Below, in pieces: positions 26,142 to 33,222 of a stretch of DNA of 42,886 nucleotides. Position 1 is the first letter of the stretch, and every line of letters starts with the position of its first letter. Location of the stretch: NCBI GenBank assembly GCA_002709505.1, contig PARB01000068.1, positions 1 through 42,886 on the forward strand, read 5' to 3'. The position numbers were made by a program, and so were the translations under genes. Origin of the DNA: Paracoccaceae bacterium (lineage in GTDB: Bacteria > Pseudomonadota > Alphaproteobacteria > Rhizobiales > Stappiaceae). Under the pieces are notes generated by a model. It did not search any database. It was not told where the DNA came from and saw only the letters and a program-made list of their open reading frames with translations.

Positions 26142-27440
26142 TCATTCGGCCGGCGCCGGCGCTGCGCGTGAAAACAGCGGGTCCACCTCGTTCCCGTCGC
26201 TCGGATCGCGCGGCACCATGCGCGCCAGCACGAGGCTGACGAAGGCCATGCCCGCGCCGATCAGGAAGACGGCCGCCGGCGACACCAGCCACACCAGTCC
26301 GAAGACGACCGGGATCACCACCGCCGCGATGTGGTTGATGGTGAAGGCGACCCCTGCGGTGGGGGCGATGTCGGCCGGGTCGGCGATCTTCTGGAAATAG
26401 GTCTTCATCGCAATCGCGATGGCGAAGAAGGCGTGGTCGATCACATAGAGCGCGCCGGCCAGCGTCGCGTTGGTGACAAAGGCATAGGTCGCGAAGACGC
26501 CGATCAGCCCGATATATTCCACCGTCAGCGCCGTCCGCTCGCCGACGCGCCCGATCCAGGAGCCGATCTTCGGCGCCAGGATCATGCTGAACACGCCATT
26601 GATCAGGAACAGGCCGGCGACCTCATGCACGTCGTAGCCGAAGCGCTCGACCATCAGGAAGCCCGCGAACACCGTGAAGATCTGGCGCCGCGCGCCGCCC
26701 ATGAAGGTCAGCGCGTAATAAAGCCAGTAGCGCTTGCGCAGCACCAGCGACTTGCGCTGCGGCACGCCTTCGCGGAACTGCGGGAAGGCAATGATGAGAA
26801 AGCCGACGACGCAGAGCGTCAGCAGTCCGGCAAACAGAAACACGGTCGAGAAGCTGAGCTCGAACGTCTTCCACGCGACGAAGATAAGGCCATAGGCGAC
26901 GAGCTGGGCGAAGGCGCCGACGGCGATGATCTTGCCCATGCCGGCCGCGGCCTTTTCCTTCGGCAGCCACTGCAGCGACAGCGACTGGTTCATGGTCTCG
27001 TAGTAGTGGAAGCCGACCGACATCACGAGCGTGGTGAGATAGAAGCCCCAGGCGGTCGGGAAATAGCCGGTCGCGGCAACGCCGACGCCGAGCAGGGCGA
27101 GCGAGACATAGGCGAGCGTCTGCTCGCGCATCACCAGCAGCACATAGATGGCGGTGAAGGCGAGAAACCCGGGGATCTCGCGGATCGACTGCTGGATGCC
27201 GATCTCCCGGCCGGTGAAGGCCAGCTCATGCACCGCGAAATTGTTCATCAGGTTCCACCAGGCAGCAAAGGAAAGCTGCATGGCGGCGGCCATGATCATC
27301 AGGAGCATCAAGGGCGAGCGCCAGCCGGTTGCGGTTGGCACGCCCGTGGGCGGCGGCGATCCCGGGAGACCCGCGCCAGCCTCCCGCGCCACGGCGGCGG
27401 GAACCGGAGAGAGGGCTGCAGGGGCGGAGCGGTCTGACAT
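26142..27440 (-). CDS. MFS transporter, substrate unknown
   Basis: 432 residues with a Pro/Ala-rich cytoplasmic leader (1-40) and about twelve membrane helices, for example 'LMLLMIMAAAMQLSFAAWW' near 44-62 and 'FYLTTLVMSVGFHYYETMNQS' near 133-153. The central loop 'FREGVPQRKSLVLRKRYWLYYAL' is basic, as expected for an MFS cytoplasmic loop. The C-terminus is a charged tail. The protein belongs to a conserved but uncharacterised MFS group; I cannot name the substrate. It ends 34 bases from the convergent ferredoxin gene. Confidence 0.78.
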   Translation of the reverse strand: MSDRSAPAALSPVPAAVAREAGAGLPGSPPPTGVPTATGWRSPLMLLMIMAAAMQLSFAAWWNLMNNFAVHELAFTGREIGIQQSIREIPGFLAFTAIYVLLVMREQTLAYVSLALLGVGVAATGYFPTAWGFYLTTLVMSVGFHYYETMNQSLSLQWLPKEKAAAGMGKIIAVGAFAQLVAYGLIFVAWKTFELSFSTVFLFAGLLTLCVVGFLIIAFPQFREGVPQRKSLVLRKRYWLYYALTFMGGARRQIFTVFAGFLMVERFGYDVHEVAGLFLINGVFSMILAPKIGSWIGRVGERTALTVEYIGLIGVFATYAFVTNATLAGALYVIDHAFFAIAIAMKTYFQKIADPADIAPTAGVAFTINHIAAVVIPVVFGLVWLVSPAAVFLIGAGMAFVSLVLARMVPRDPSDGNEVDPLFSRAAPAPAE

Positions 27441-27583
27441 CGGGTTTCATCCGTTGGAAAAGGCAAGGTGGGCTCGCCGCGTCCGGACCGGGTCCGGTCG
27501 GTGCCGGAGAGGGCGAGGCGACAAGCCGTGTTGCCCTTGTCTATCGCGTGATGAGGGATGCGTGTTATCGCTATTTTTTCACA

Positions 27584-27806
27584 TCATGTCGATGAAAAGA
27601 CTGCGCCGGGGCTGACGATGGCGAGATCGCAGTCGCTTTTCCCGTCCGTATCGAAACTGGTGCCCGAGCGATCGCTGAAGCCGGTGACGCTGCTGCCGAA
27701 CATCACCAGCCGTGCATCGGAATGGCCGGCTATCTTCAGGCTGTGGCAGGCCGCGTCGGTGAGTTCTCGGTAATGCAGCCCGGAGGAAAACCCCAGCGGG
27801 CGCAGG
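27584..27806 (-). pseudogene. Orphan fragment of the nucleotidyltransferase-like toxin domain
   Basis: Read on the minus strand, this repeats the first half of the toxin domain encoded at 28241-28627. Both have 'RPLGF.S.LHYRE', then 'HSDARLVMFGSSVTGFS' and the 'SD.DLA' Asp pair. It then diverges after 'VSP' and stops, so the C-terminal half (with the 'IMIYRD' motif) is missing. Similarity begins directly after the stop of the immunity candidate and has no start codon of its own in the matching part. This is the arrangement of an orphan toxin cassette left by recombination. Confidence 0.65.
27608..27805. repeat. Direct repeat copy A (toxin-domain coding)
   Basis: About 198 bases closely similar, by eye roughly 85 percent, to 28439-28635 in the same orientation. 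It encodes the N-terminal half of the toxin domain. Confidence 0.75.
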
Positions 27807-28229
27807 TCAGTCCAAATACTCCGAAGGGATCGGCGGATAACCTTCCCAGACGGTGACGCCTTTGCCATTCACGATTGTCTTGATCGTTATCGGAATGACC
27901 GGCTTGAAGCGATCAGGGCGTGACAGAAGAAAGCGGAAGACCGGATTGTTGATGTCTTCAACTCCGATGTCGACGAGCACCGTGTCCATGGAAAAGTCCG
28001 GGTAAAGCGGCGAGTAGCTGTCGTTGTCGTCGTCGTACAGCACGTTGTCGACGACATCGACGCGAATGCCGTGAACCCTAGGCGGCGGATAGCTCCAGAA
28101 GTCGCCATATTCGACGTCGCTGTCTTCCTCGAACGCGATGCCGGTTTCACGTTCGATCAGCGCGACGATGTCCTGCTGGTTCGTGGTGCCGGTCTGATAG
28201 GTCGCAAACGCGGGGAACGGGTTCTTCAT
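27807..28229 (-). CDS. Candidate immunity protein of the toxin locus
   Basis: 140 residues, strongly acidic, with clusters such as 'EEDSDVEYGDFW' and 'YDDDNDSYS'. No signal peptide, so cytoplasmic. It starts 11 bases after the toxin-domain stop, and its AAAGGA ribosome site overlaps that stop (TAAAGGATCC), giving translational coupling. Small acidic genes directly downstream of a polymorphic toxin are usually the cognate immunity proteins. I do not recognise the fold; the assignment rests on position, size, charge and coupling. The stop coincides with the start of the orphan toxin fragment. Confidence 0.65.
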   Translation of the reverse strand: MKNPFPAFATYQTGTTNQQDIVALIERETGIAFEEDSDVEYGDFWSYPPPRVHGIRVDVVDNVLYDDDNDSYSPLYPDFSMDTVLVDIGVEDINNPVFRFLLSRPDRFKPVIPITIKTIVNGKGVTVWEGYPPIPSEYLD

Positions 28230-28240
28230 GGCAGGATCCT

Positions 28241-28627
28241 TTAGGTGCCGCGCGTCGTGAGAAAGTTCCAGTCCCGATAAATCATGATGGAAACCTTGCG
28301 TCCGCTGATGTCGTTGAGGGTTTCAATTATTGGATTCAAACCAAGATCAATGGCGACCTTCGATCTCGGCCCAATCGGTTCCGTACGACCTCCCGCTCGC
28401 CGCTGCGCGCCGGCCTTCAAAGCTGCGGCGAACAGTTTCGGGCTGACGACGGCAAGATCGTAGTCGCTTCTCCCGCCGGTATCGAAACTGGTCCCCGAGC
28501 GATAGCTGAAGCCGGTGACGCTGCTGCCGAACATCACCAACCGTGCATCGGAATGGCCCGCTATCTTCAGGTTGTGGTAGGCCGCGTCGGTGAATTCCCG
28601 GTAGTGCAGCTCCGAGCCAAATCCCAA
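28241..28627 (-). CDS. Nucleotidyltransferase-fold toxin domain (C-terminal part of an interrupted gene)
   Basis: 128 residues if begun at the TTG at 28627; no ribosome site supports that start. The frame is the direct continuation of the gene upstream (28655-29281), from which it is separated by one TAA codon. Motifs: 'GSSVTG' (34-39) and 'SDYDLAV' (Asp56, Asp58) form the GS...DxD signature of the Pol-beta nucleotidyltransferase fold. The C-terminal 'DLGLNPIIETLNDISGRKVSIMIYRDW' matches the end of polymorphic-toxin nucleotidyltransferase domains as I recall them. It would presumably modify a nucleic acid or protein in target cells, if expressed by fusion or read-through. Confidence 0.65.
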   Translation of the reverse strand: MGFGSELHYREFTDAAYHNLKIAGHSDARLVMFGSSVTGFSYRSGTSFDTGGRSDYDLAVVSPKLFAAALKAGAQRRAGGRTEPIGPRSKVAIDLGLNPIIETLNDISGRKVSIMIYRDWNFLTTRGT

Positions 28628-28635
28628 TGGCCGTG
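28439..28635. repeat. Direct repeat copy B (toxin-domain coding)
   Basis: Partner of the repeat at 27608-27805. This copy lies inside the longer, apparently complete toxin domain and includes the Asp pair codons. Confidence 0.75.
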
Positions 28636-28654
28636 CCGGATGCGAACGATAATA

Positions 28655-29281
28655 TTAGGCACCCGGCGGCGGGGCCAGTGTGATGGGGCCATAGCGGGTG
28701 GATATGGTGCCCGTCAAAGGAGGGCGTGCCGGTTGAGGCAAGCCCGGTCCGCGAGCGCCGGGCGGGTTGTTGTGGCCCCGTCCGGGTGTCCCGGCCCCAA
28801 GCGCGCGGATACGGGCGAGTTCCTGGAGTCTTGCCTGGGCGGCGTTCCGTATCGCCGTGTAATGCGACATCAATCCGTCGTAGGAATTCGGAACGGTTGC
28901 CGATTGCGGCAGTTTCCAGTTGGGGTCCTGCCTGCGGAGGGTTCTGACGATCCCTTCCGTTCGATTTCTTGCTGTTTGAAGCCGAAGCGCTTGATTTGGT
29001 GAGTAGGCCGTCCGGGTGCCGCGCCTCCGCCCCCCTCTCCCGCCAACGAGAATGACCTTCGCGGGTCCGCCTGTCGGGCCGCTTCCGTCGGTCCATCGTC
29101 CGCCGAAGCGGTGACCGGCGGGAATGCCCGGCTGGGCAGGGTTGAAGTTCGCCTTGGCGGCGCGGTCGAAGGCCTGCATGAACCGGAGCCAAGCCACATG
29201 CGAGCGCAGCTGCAGAATGCCGCGCCTTATTTCGTCAATCGATTGGTGACAGGTCATCTCGCGCGCCCGGTTGTCTCTCAT
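28655..29281 (-). CDS. N-terminal part of a polymorphic-toxin-like protein
   Basis: 208 residues with no signal peptide. Residues 46-63 read 'FNPAQPGIPAGHRFGGRW', the 'NP.QPR.PAG...GGQWT' motif found in many alphaproteobacterial toxin-type proteins. 'RGHNNPP' at 168-174 is a second recurrent motif, followed by a Pro-rich linker. The frame stops at a TAA (28655-28657) and then stays open through the toxin domain to 28241. The intact product would be about 346 residues. The start at 29281 is uncertain; the in-frame ATG at 29257 is an alternative. Neither has a good ribosome site. Confidence 0.6.
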   Translation of the reverse strand: MRDNRAREMTCHQSIDEIRRGILQLRSHVAWLRFMQAFDRAAKANFNPAQPGIPAGHRFGGRWTDGSGPTGGPAKVILVGGRGGRRRGTRTAYSPNQALRLQTARNRTEGIVRTLRRQDPNWKLPQSATVPNSYDGLMSHYTAIRNAAQARLQELARIRALGAGTPGRGHNNPPGARGPGLPQPARPPLTGTISTRYGPITLAPPPGA

Positions 29282-29496
29282 GGAAACTGTAAGCGCGATG
29301 TTTGATGCGAGGATTTATTTGCCGATATTGCGGAAGGCGCGACAATTGTTCGACTATAGCCGAGGATTAATTGTTACGGTAGGCATCTTTCTGGCGATGC
29401 GGTCCTTGTAGACTGCCCCGCGGGCCGGCACTCGGGATTGATTGCTAAAGCTCCGTCAGCGTGCGACCCTCCGTTAAATTTGCAGAAAGGGTTATC

Positions 29497-31263
29497 GTGC
29501 CTTCGGAAATTTTCCACGTCATCATGATCAAGCCGTCGCATTACGACGCCGACGGATATCCCATCCAGTGGCTTCACTCGATGATGCCGTCCAACACGCT
29601 TGCCACGATCAATGGCCTGCTGATCGATTGCGCGGCGCGGCAGGTGTTGGGTCCGGATGTGGAGATCCGCGCGCAAACGATGGATGAGACCAACACTCGG
29701 ATCCGGCCCGACAAGATCATCCGCCGCATCCGCCGCGGCGGCGGCCGCGCGCTCATCATGATGGTGGGCGTCCAGACCAACCAGTTTCCCCGCGCCGTCG
29801 ATCTCTCGCAGAAATTTCTTGAGGCAGGCGTCCCGGTTGCGATCGGCGGGTTTCACGTCTCCGGCTGCAAGTCGATGCTCAAGGAGCAGCCGCCGGAAAT
29901 CGTTGCCGCGCGCGACATGGGCATCTCGCTGTTCGCCGGCGAACTGGAGGAACAGCGTCTCGATGTCGTGCTGCGGGACGCCTATGACGGCGCGTTGAAG
30001 CCGGAATACGACTACCTCAATCAACTGCCGTCGCTTGAGGCACAGCCGATCCCCTTTCTCGACCGTGCCACCGTCGGTCGAACCGGTGCCAACTACACGA
30101 GCTTCGATCTCGGACGCGGATGTCCCTATCAATGCTCGTTTTGCACGATCATCAACGTCCAGGGGCGCAAGAGCCGGTTTCGCACGCCGGACGATCTTGA
30201 GGCGATCATCCGCGCCAATCTGGCGCAGGGCATCTACAAGTTCTTCGTCACCGACGACGATCTGGCGCGCAACCGCAACTGGGAGGCCCTGTTCGATCGG
30301 CTGATCCATCTGCGCGATGTCGAGGGCCTGCATTTCCGGCTGACCATTCAGGTCGACATGCTGTGCCACAAGGTCGAGGGGTTCATCGACAAGGCCTGCC
30401 GCGCCGGCGTCGAGCGGGTGTTCATGGGGCTGGAAAACATCAACCCGGACAACCTGCTGGAAGCAAACAAGCGGCAGAACAAGATCACCGAATATCGCGC
30501 CATGATCCAGAAATGGCGCGAGTACGGCGCGACGATCATCGCCGGCTATATCCTCGGGTTCGGGGCGGATACGCGCGAGAGCATCCTGCGGGACATCCGG
30601 ATCGTTCAGGAAGAGCTGCCGATCGATCTGCTCGAGTTCTTCGTGCTCACGCCCCTGCCGGGGTCGGCCGACCACAAGCGGATGGCGGAGGCCGGCGTCT
30701 GGATGGACCCGGACCCGAACAAATATGACGCCTCCCAGCGTGTGACCCATCACGAGACGATGTCGGATGCCGAATGGGACGGGATCTATCGCGATGCCTG
30801 GCACGCCTATTACACGCCGGATCACATCGAGCGCATCGGCCGGCGCTCCGCGGCGCAGAAGAACAAGGGCATCAACCTCAACGAGGTGACCGAATTCTAT
30901 CTCGCCTACAAGCTTGAGGGCGTGCACCCGCTTGAAGGCGGGTTGCTGCGTCGGCGCTACCGCCGCGACCGGCGTCCGGGCCTGCCGCTGGAGCCGGCGC
31001 TTGTTTTCTATCCGCGGCATTGGGCGCGGTCGTTCGGCAATCTCGCGCGTCTCGCCTGGGGCGTTTGGCAGGCGAACCGCCTGCAGAAGCGGATTTTCTC
31101 CGATCCCGACCGTTTCGCCTACGCAGATCTGGCGACCACACCGGCCGAGGAGGGCGACCACGAGACGCTTGCCCTCTACCGGGAAACCACCGGCGGCCGG
31201 GGCGCGGTCGCGCGCGGGCAAAGGATCTCCGAGGCACGCACGGCGGTGGCGGCCCGCTCCTGA
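29497..31263 (+). CDS. B12-binding radical SAM protein
   Basis: 588 residues from the GTG at 29497, which has AGAAAGG six bases upstream; the frame is open further to 29461. The N-terminal 150 residues look like a cobalamin-binding Rossmann domain ('ALIMMVGVQTNQFPRAVDL', 'VPVAIGGFHVSG'). The radical SAM CxxxCxxC is Cys209, Cys213, Cys216 in 'GCPYQCSFC'. Residues about 220-420 form the TIM-barrel with 'ANKRQNKITEYRAMI', and a basic C-terminal domain follows. Members of this COG1032 group methylate or rearrange unactivated carbons, but the substrate is not predictable. It stands alone, divergent from the toxin locus. Confidence 0.85.
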   Translation: MPSEIFHVIMIKPSHYDADGYPIQWLHSMMPSNTLATINGLLIDCAARQVLGPDVEIRAQTMDETNTRIRPDKIIRRIRRGGGRALIMMVGVQTNQFPRAVDLSQKFLEAGVPVAIGGFHVSGCKSMLKEQPPEIVAARDMGISLFAGELEEQRLDVVLRDAYDGALKPEYDYLNQLPSLEAQPIPFLDRATVGRTGANYTSFDLGRGCPYQCSFCTIINVQGRKSRFRTPDDLEAIIRANLAQGIYKFFVTDDDLARNRNWEALFDRLIHLRDVEGLHFRLTIQVDMLCHKVEGFIDKACRAGVERVFMGLENINPDNLLEANKRQNKITEYRAMIQKWREYGATIIAGYILGFGADTRESILRDIRIVQEELPIDLLEFFVLTPLPGSADHKRMAEAGVWMDPDPNKYDASQRVTHHETMSDAEWDGIYRDAWHAYYTPDHIERIGRRSAAQKNKGINLNEVTEFYLAYKLEGVHPLEGGLLRRRYRRDRRPGLPLEPALVFYPRHWARSFGNLARLAWGVWQANRLQKRIFSDPDRFAYADLATTPAEEGDHETLALYRETTGGRGAVARGQRISEARTAVAARS

Positions 31264-31312
31264 GGCCGGGCGCGTGCTGAACGTGCGAGGTTCGTGCCCG
31301 TCGGCCGGCACG

Positions 31313-31340
31313 AAAAAGGGGCCGGAACGATCCGGCCCCT
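31313..31340 (-). terminator. Rho-independent terminator after the fasciclin gene
   Basis: A 10-bp stem (31317-31326 with 31331-31340), four-base loop ACGA, with an A-run at 31313-31317 that reads as T on the minus strand. It lies about 45 bases beyond the fasciclin stop. Confidence 0.8.
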
Positions 31341-31384
31341 CTTCTCGTCGCGCCTGTCACGGAAGCGCGGCGACGTCAGTCACC

Positions 31385-31873
31385 TCAGTTCGACGGCAGG
31401 ATGACCTTGTCGATGACGTGGATCACGCCGTTGTCCGCCTCGATGTCGGCGGTCACGACCGTGGCGCCATCGACCGTCACGCCGGTGGAGGACTTCACGA
31501 CGGTGATGGTCTTGTCATCGCCGGAGCTCAGCGTCTCGACCTCGGTGGTCGCATCCGGGATATCGCCCGACATGATCTTCTGACCGACAACGTGATAGGT
31601 CAGGATCGCGGCAAGCTGATCCTTGTTCTCCGGCTTCAGCAGGTTCTCGACGGTGCCCTCGGGAAGGGCGGCGAACGCGTCATCCGTCGGGGCGAAGACG
31701 GTCAGCGGGCCGGGTGCGCTCAACGCCTCCACGAGGCCCGCCGCCTCGGCCGCCGCGAGCAGCGTGTTGAACGATCCGGCGCTCTTGGCCGTTTCAACGA
31801 TATTCGCGGCGTTTGCCACGTTGCCAAGTGCAAAGAACGTTGCTGCTGCAATTCCGATTGCGGTTTTACGCAT
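31385..31873 (-). CDS. Secreted fasciclin (FAS1) domain protein
   Basis: 162 residues from the ATG at 31873, which follows GGAGG with six bases spacing. The cleavable signal peptide ends near 'NVANA-AN' (about residue 23). A single FAS1 domain follows, with both conserved boxes: 'LTVFAPTDDAFAALP' (H1) and 'NGVIHVIDKVILP' (H2), plus the 'YHVV' motif. Such proteins are exported to the periplasm or surface and are linked to adhesion or biofilm. A single-gene unit with its own terminator. Confidence 0.92.
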   Translation of the reverse strand: MRKTAIGIAAATFFALGNVANAANIVETAKSAGSFNTLLAAAEAAGLVEALSAPGPLTVFAPTDDAFAALPEGTVENLLKPENKDQLAAILTYHVVGQKIMSGDIPDATTEVETLSSGDDKTITVVKSSTGVTVDGATVVTADIEADNGVIHVIDKVILPSN

Positions 31874-32189
31874 ACTTGCCTCCAATTATATTCATTAATC
31901 CGGCGATATACACTTTCGTGCCGCCTTCGAGACTGTTTACGCGCCCTGAAGCGCATGGATTTTCATAAAACGAATAAAATCATTGAAGATTTACACTTGA
32001 TCCGTCAGGTGGCCGATTGCGTAACGCGCGCTCCCGCGCTGTGGATAAAGTCGTTGGAAATTCATTCGGAAATCATCTGCAATTGATCCCGGTCAAGGAG
32101 GAAAGGATCGCGCCGGCCTAGGCTCTGTTGCGAAAAGGCGGGGCACTCGCTAACGTGCTTTCCTGCCCACGGAACGGAGGGAATTCCAC
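31874..32189. other. Divergent intergenic region, about 315 bases
   Basis: It separates the fasciclin and universal-stress-protein genes. It holds the promoter of fasciclin on the left, an AT-rich middle (about 31965-32000) and an FNR/FixK-like box (listed separately) on the right. No protein or RNA gene is supported. Confidence 0.5.
32083..32096. promoter_or_regulatory. FNR/FixK-type anaerobox-like site upstream of the universal stress protein
   Basis: TTGATCCCGGTCAA matches the consensus TTGAT-N4-ATCAA at nine of ten fixed bases. It sits 93 bases before the start codon of the tandem USP gene, in the range where FNR-family activators bind. Many tandem USP genes are induced by low oxygen through such sites. 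Confidence 0.5.
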
Positions 32190-33017
32190 ATGGCAATCAA
32201 GGACATCACCACGCTTGTCGATCTCAATGGCAAGCAGAAGACCGCTCAGGTCGCTTTGGATCTCGCCGCGCGCACGGGGGCGCATGTGACGGGACTGACG
32301 GTTGCCTTCGAGCCGGTCGTGCCGGGCTTCATTGCAGCGCCGATGCCGCCCGACTATGTGGAAATCGCCCGCAATCAGGCGCTGAAGGCGGCAAAGGAAG
32401 CCGGCGACGCCTTCAACGAACTGGCCCGCAAGGCCGGCGTCACCGCCGAGATCCGCACCGCGGAAATCATCACCGGCGGGTCGACGGAGACGCTTCTGGC
32501 GCATTGCCGGCTGACCGATCTCGTCATGATCGGCCAGGAAAATCCGGACGATCCGGAGCCCATGCGCGAGATGCTGATTGAATCCGTCCTGTTCGAGGCC
32601 GGCGTTCCGGTTCTGGTGGTGCCCTATATCGGCAGCGCGTTGCCGCTGAAGAATGTCATGGTCGCCTGGGACGGCAGCCCGACGGCGTCGCGCGCGGTGC
32701 ATGCCGCCCTGCCGCTGCTGCAGATGGCGGAAAAGGTCACCGTGATGATCGTGGAGACCGGGCGTCGCACCTCCGGGGAGCCGGGCGCCGACATCGCCAC
32801 CTATCTGGCCCGCCATGGTCTCAACGTCACGATCGATGTGGTGCCGCGGCCGACCTCCGGTGTGGCGGATGCGATCCTGAACTATGTGTCGGACAACAAC
32901 ATCGACATGGTCGCGATGGGCGGCTACGGCCACTCGCGCATGCGCGAGTTCCTGTTCGGCGGCGCGACGCGCGACATTCTCGCGTCGATGACCGTGCCGG
33001 TGATGATGGCGCATTAA
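32190..33017 (+). CDS. Tandem universal stress protein (two UspA domains)
   Basis: 275 residues made of two UspA-like domains (about 1-150 and 151-275). The second carries the ATP-binding glycine motif in 'GGYGHSRMREFLFGGATRDI' (about 248-267). The first lacks a clear G-x2-G-x9-G motif and may be structural. Such cytoplasmic proteins respond to starvation, oxygen limitation or membrane stress. GGAGGG lies upstream of the ATG. An FNR-like box is about 100 bases upstream and a strong terminator follows, so it is a single-gene unit. Confidence 0.9.
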   Translation: MAIKDITTLVDLNGKQKTAQVALDLAARTGAHVTGLTVAFEPVVPGFIAAPMPPDYVEIARNQALKAAKEAGDAFNELARKAGVTAEIRTAEIITGGSTETLLAHCRLTDLVMIGQENPDDPEPMREMLIESVLFEAGVPVLVVPYIGSALPLKNVMVAWDGSPTASRAVHAALPLLQMAEKVTVMIVETGRRTSGEPGADIATYLARHGLNVTIDVVPRPTSGVADAILNYVSDNNIDMVAMGGYGHSRMREFLFGGATRDILASMTVPVMMAH

Positions 33018-33066
33018 GCGCGCCCCTCAGACCGGGCCTGTAGCGGGGGGAGCCTTTGCAGGCCTG

Positions 33067-33124
33067 CATGGCACCGCCGCCGCGACTGCGCGACGCGGCG
33101 GTGCCATGGACCTTTTGTGTTTTT
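33067..33124 (+). terminator. Rho-independent terminator after the USP gene
   Basis: A perfect 14-bp GC-rich stem (33067-33080 with 33095-33108) and a 14-base loop, followed by CCTTTTGTGTTTTT. Confidence 0.8.
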
Positions 33125-33222
33125 GAACCAGGTACCGGACGGGAGGCGTTGCCGGGGAACCGGCGACAGATCGTCGGCGCAACGTCACTGCATCGCGCAT
33201 TGACGGGTGAAGGATCGTTCCC

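Noticed and set aside
29374-31311. Minus-strand open frame opposite the radical SAM gene
   Set aside because: Shadow of the plus-strand gene, which carries the CxxxCxxC motif and a ribosome site.
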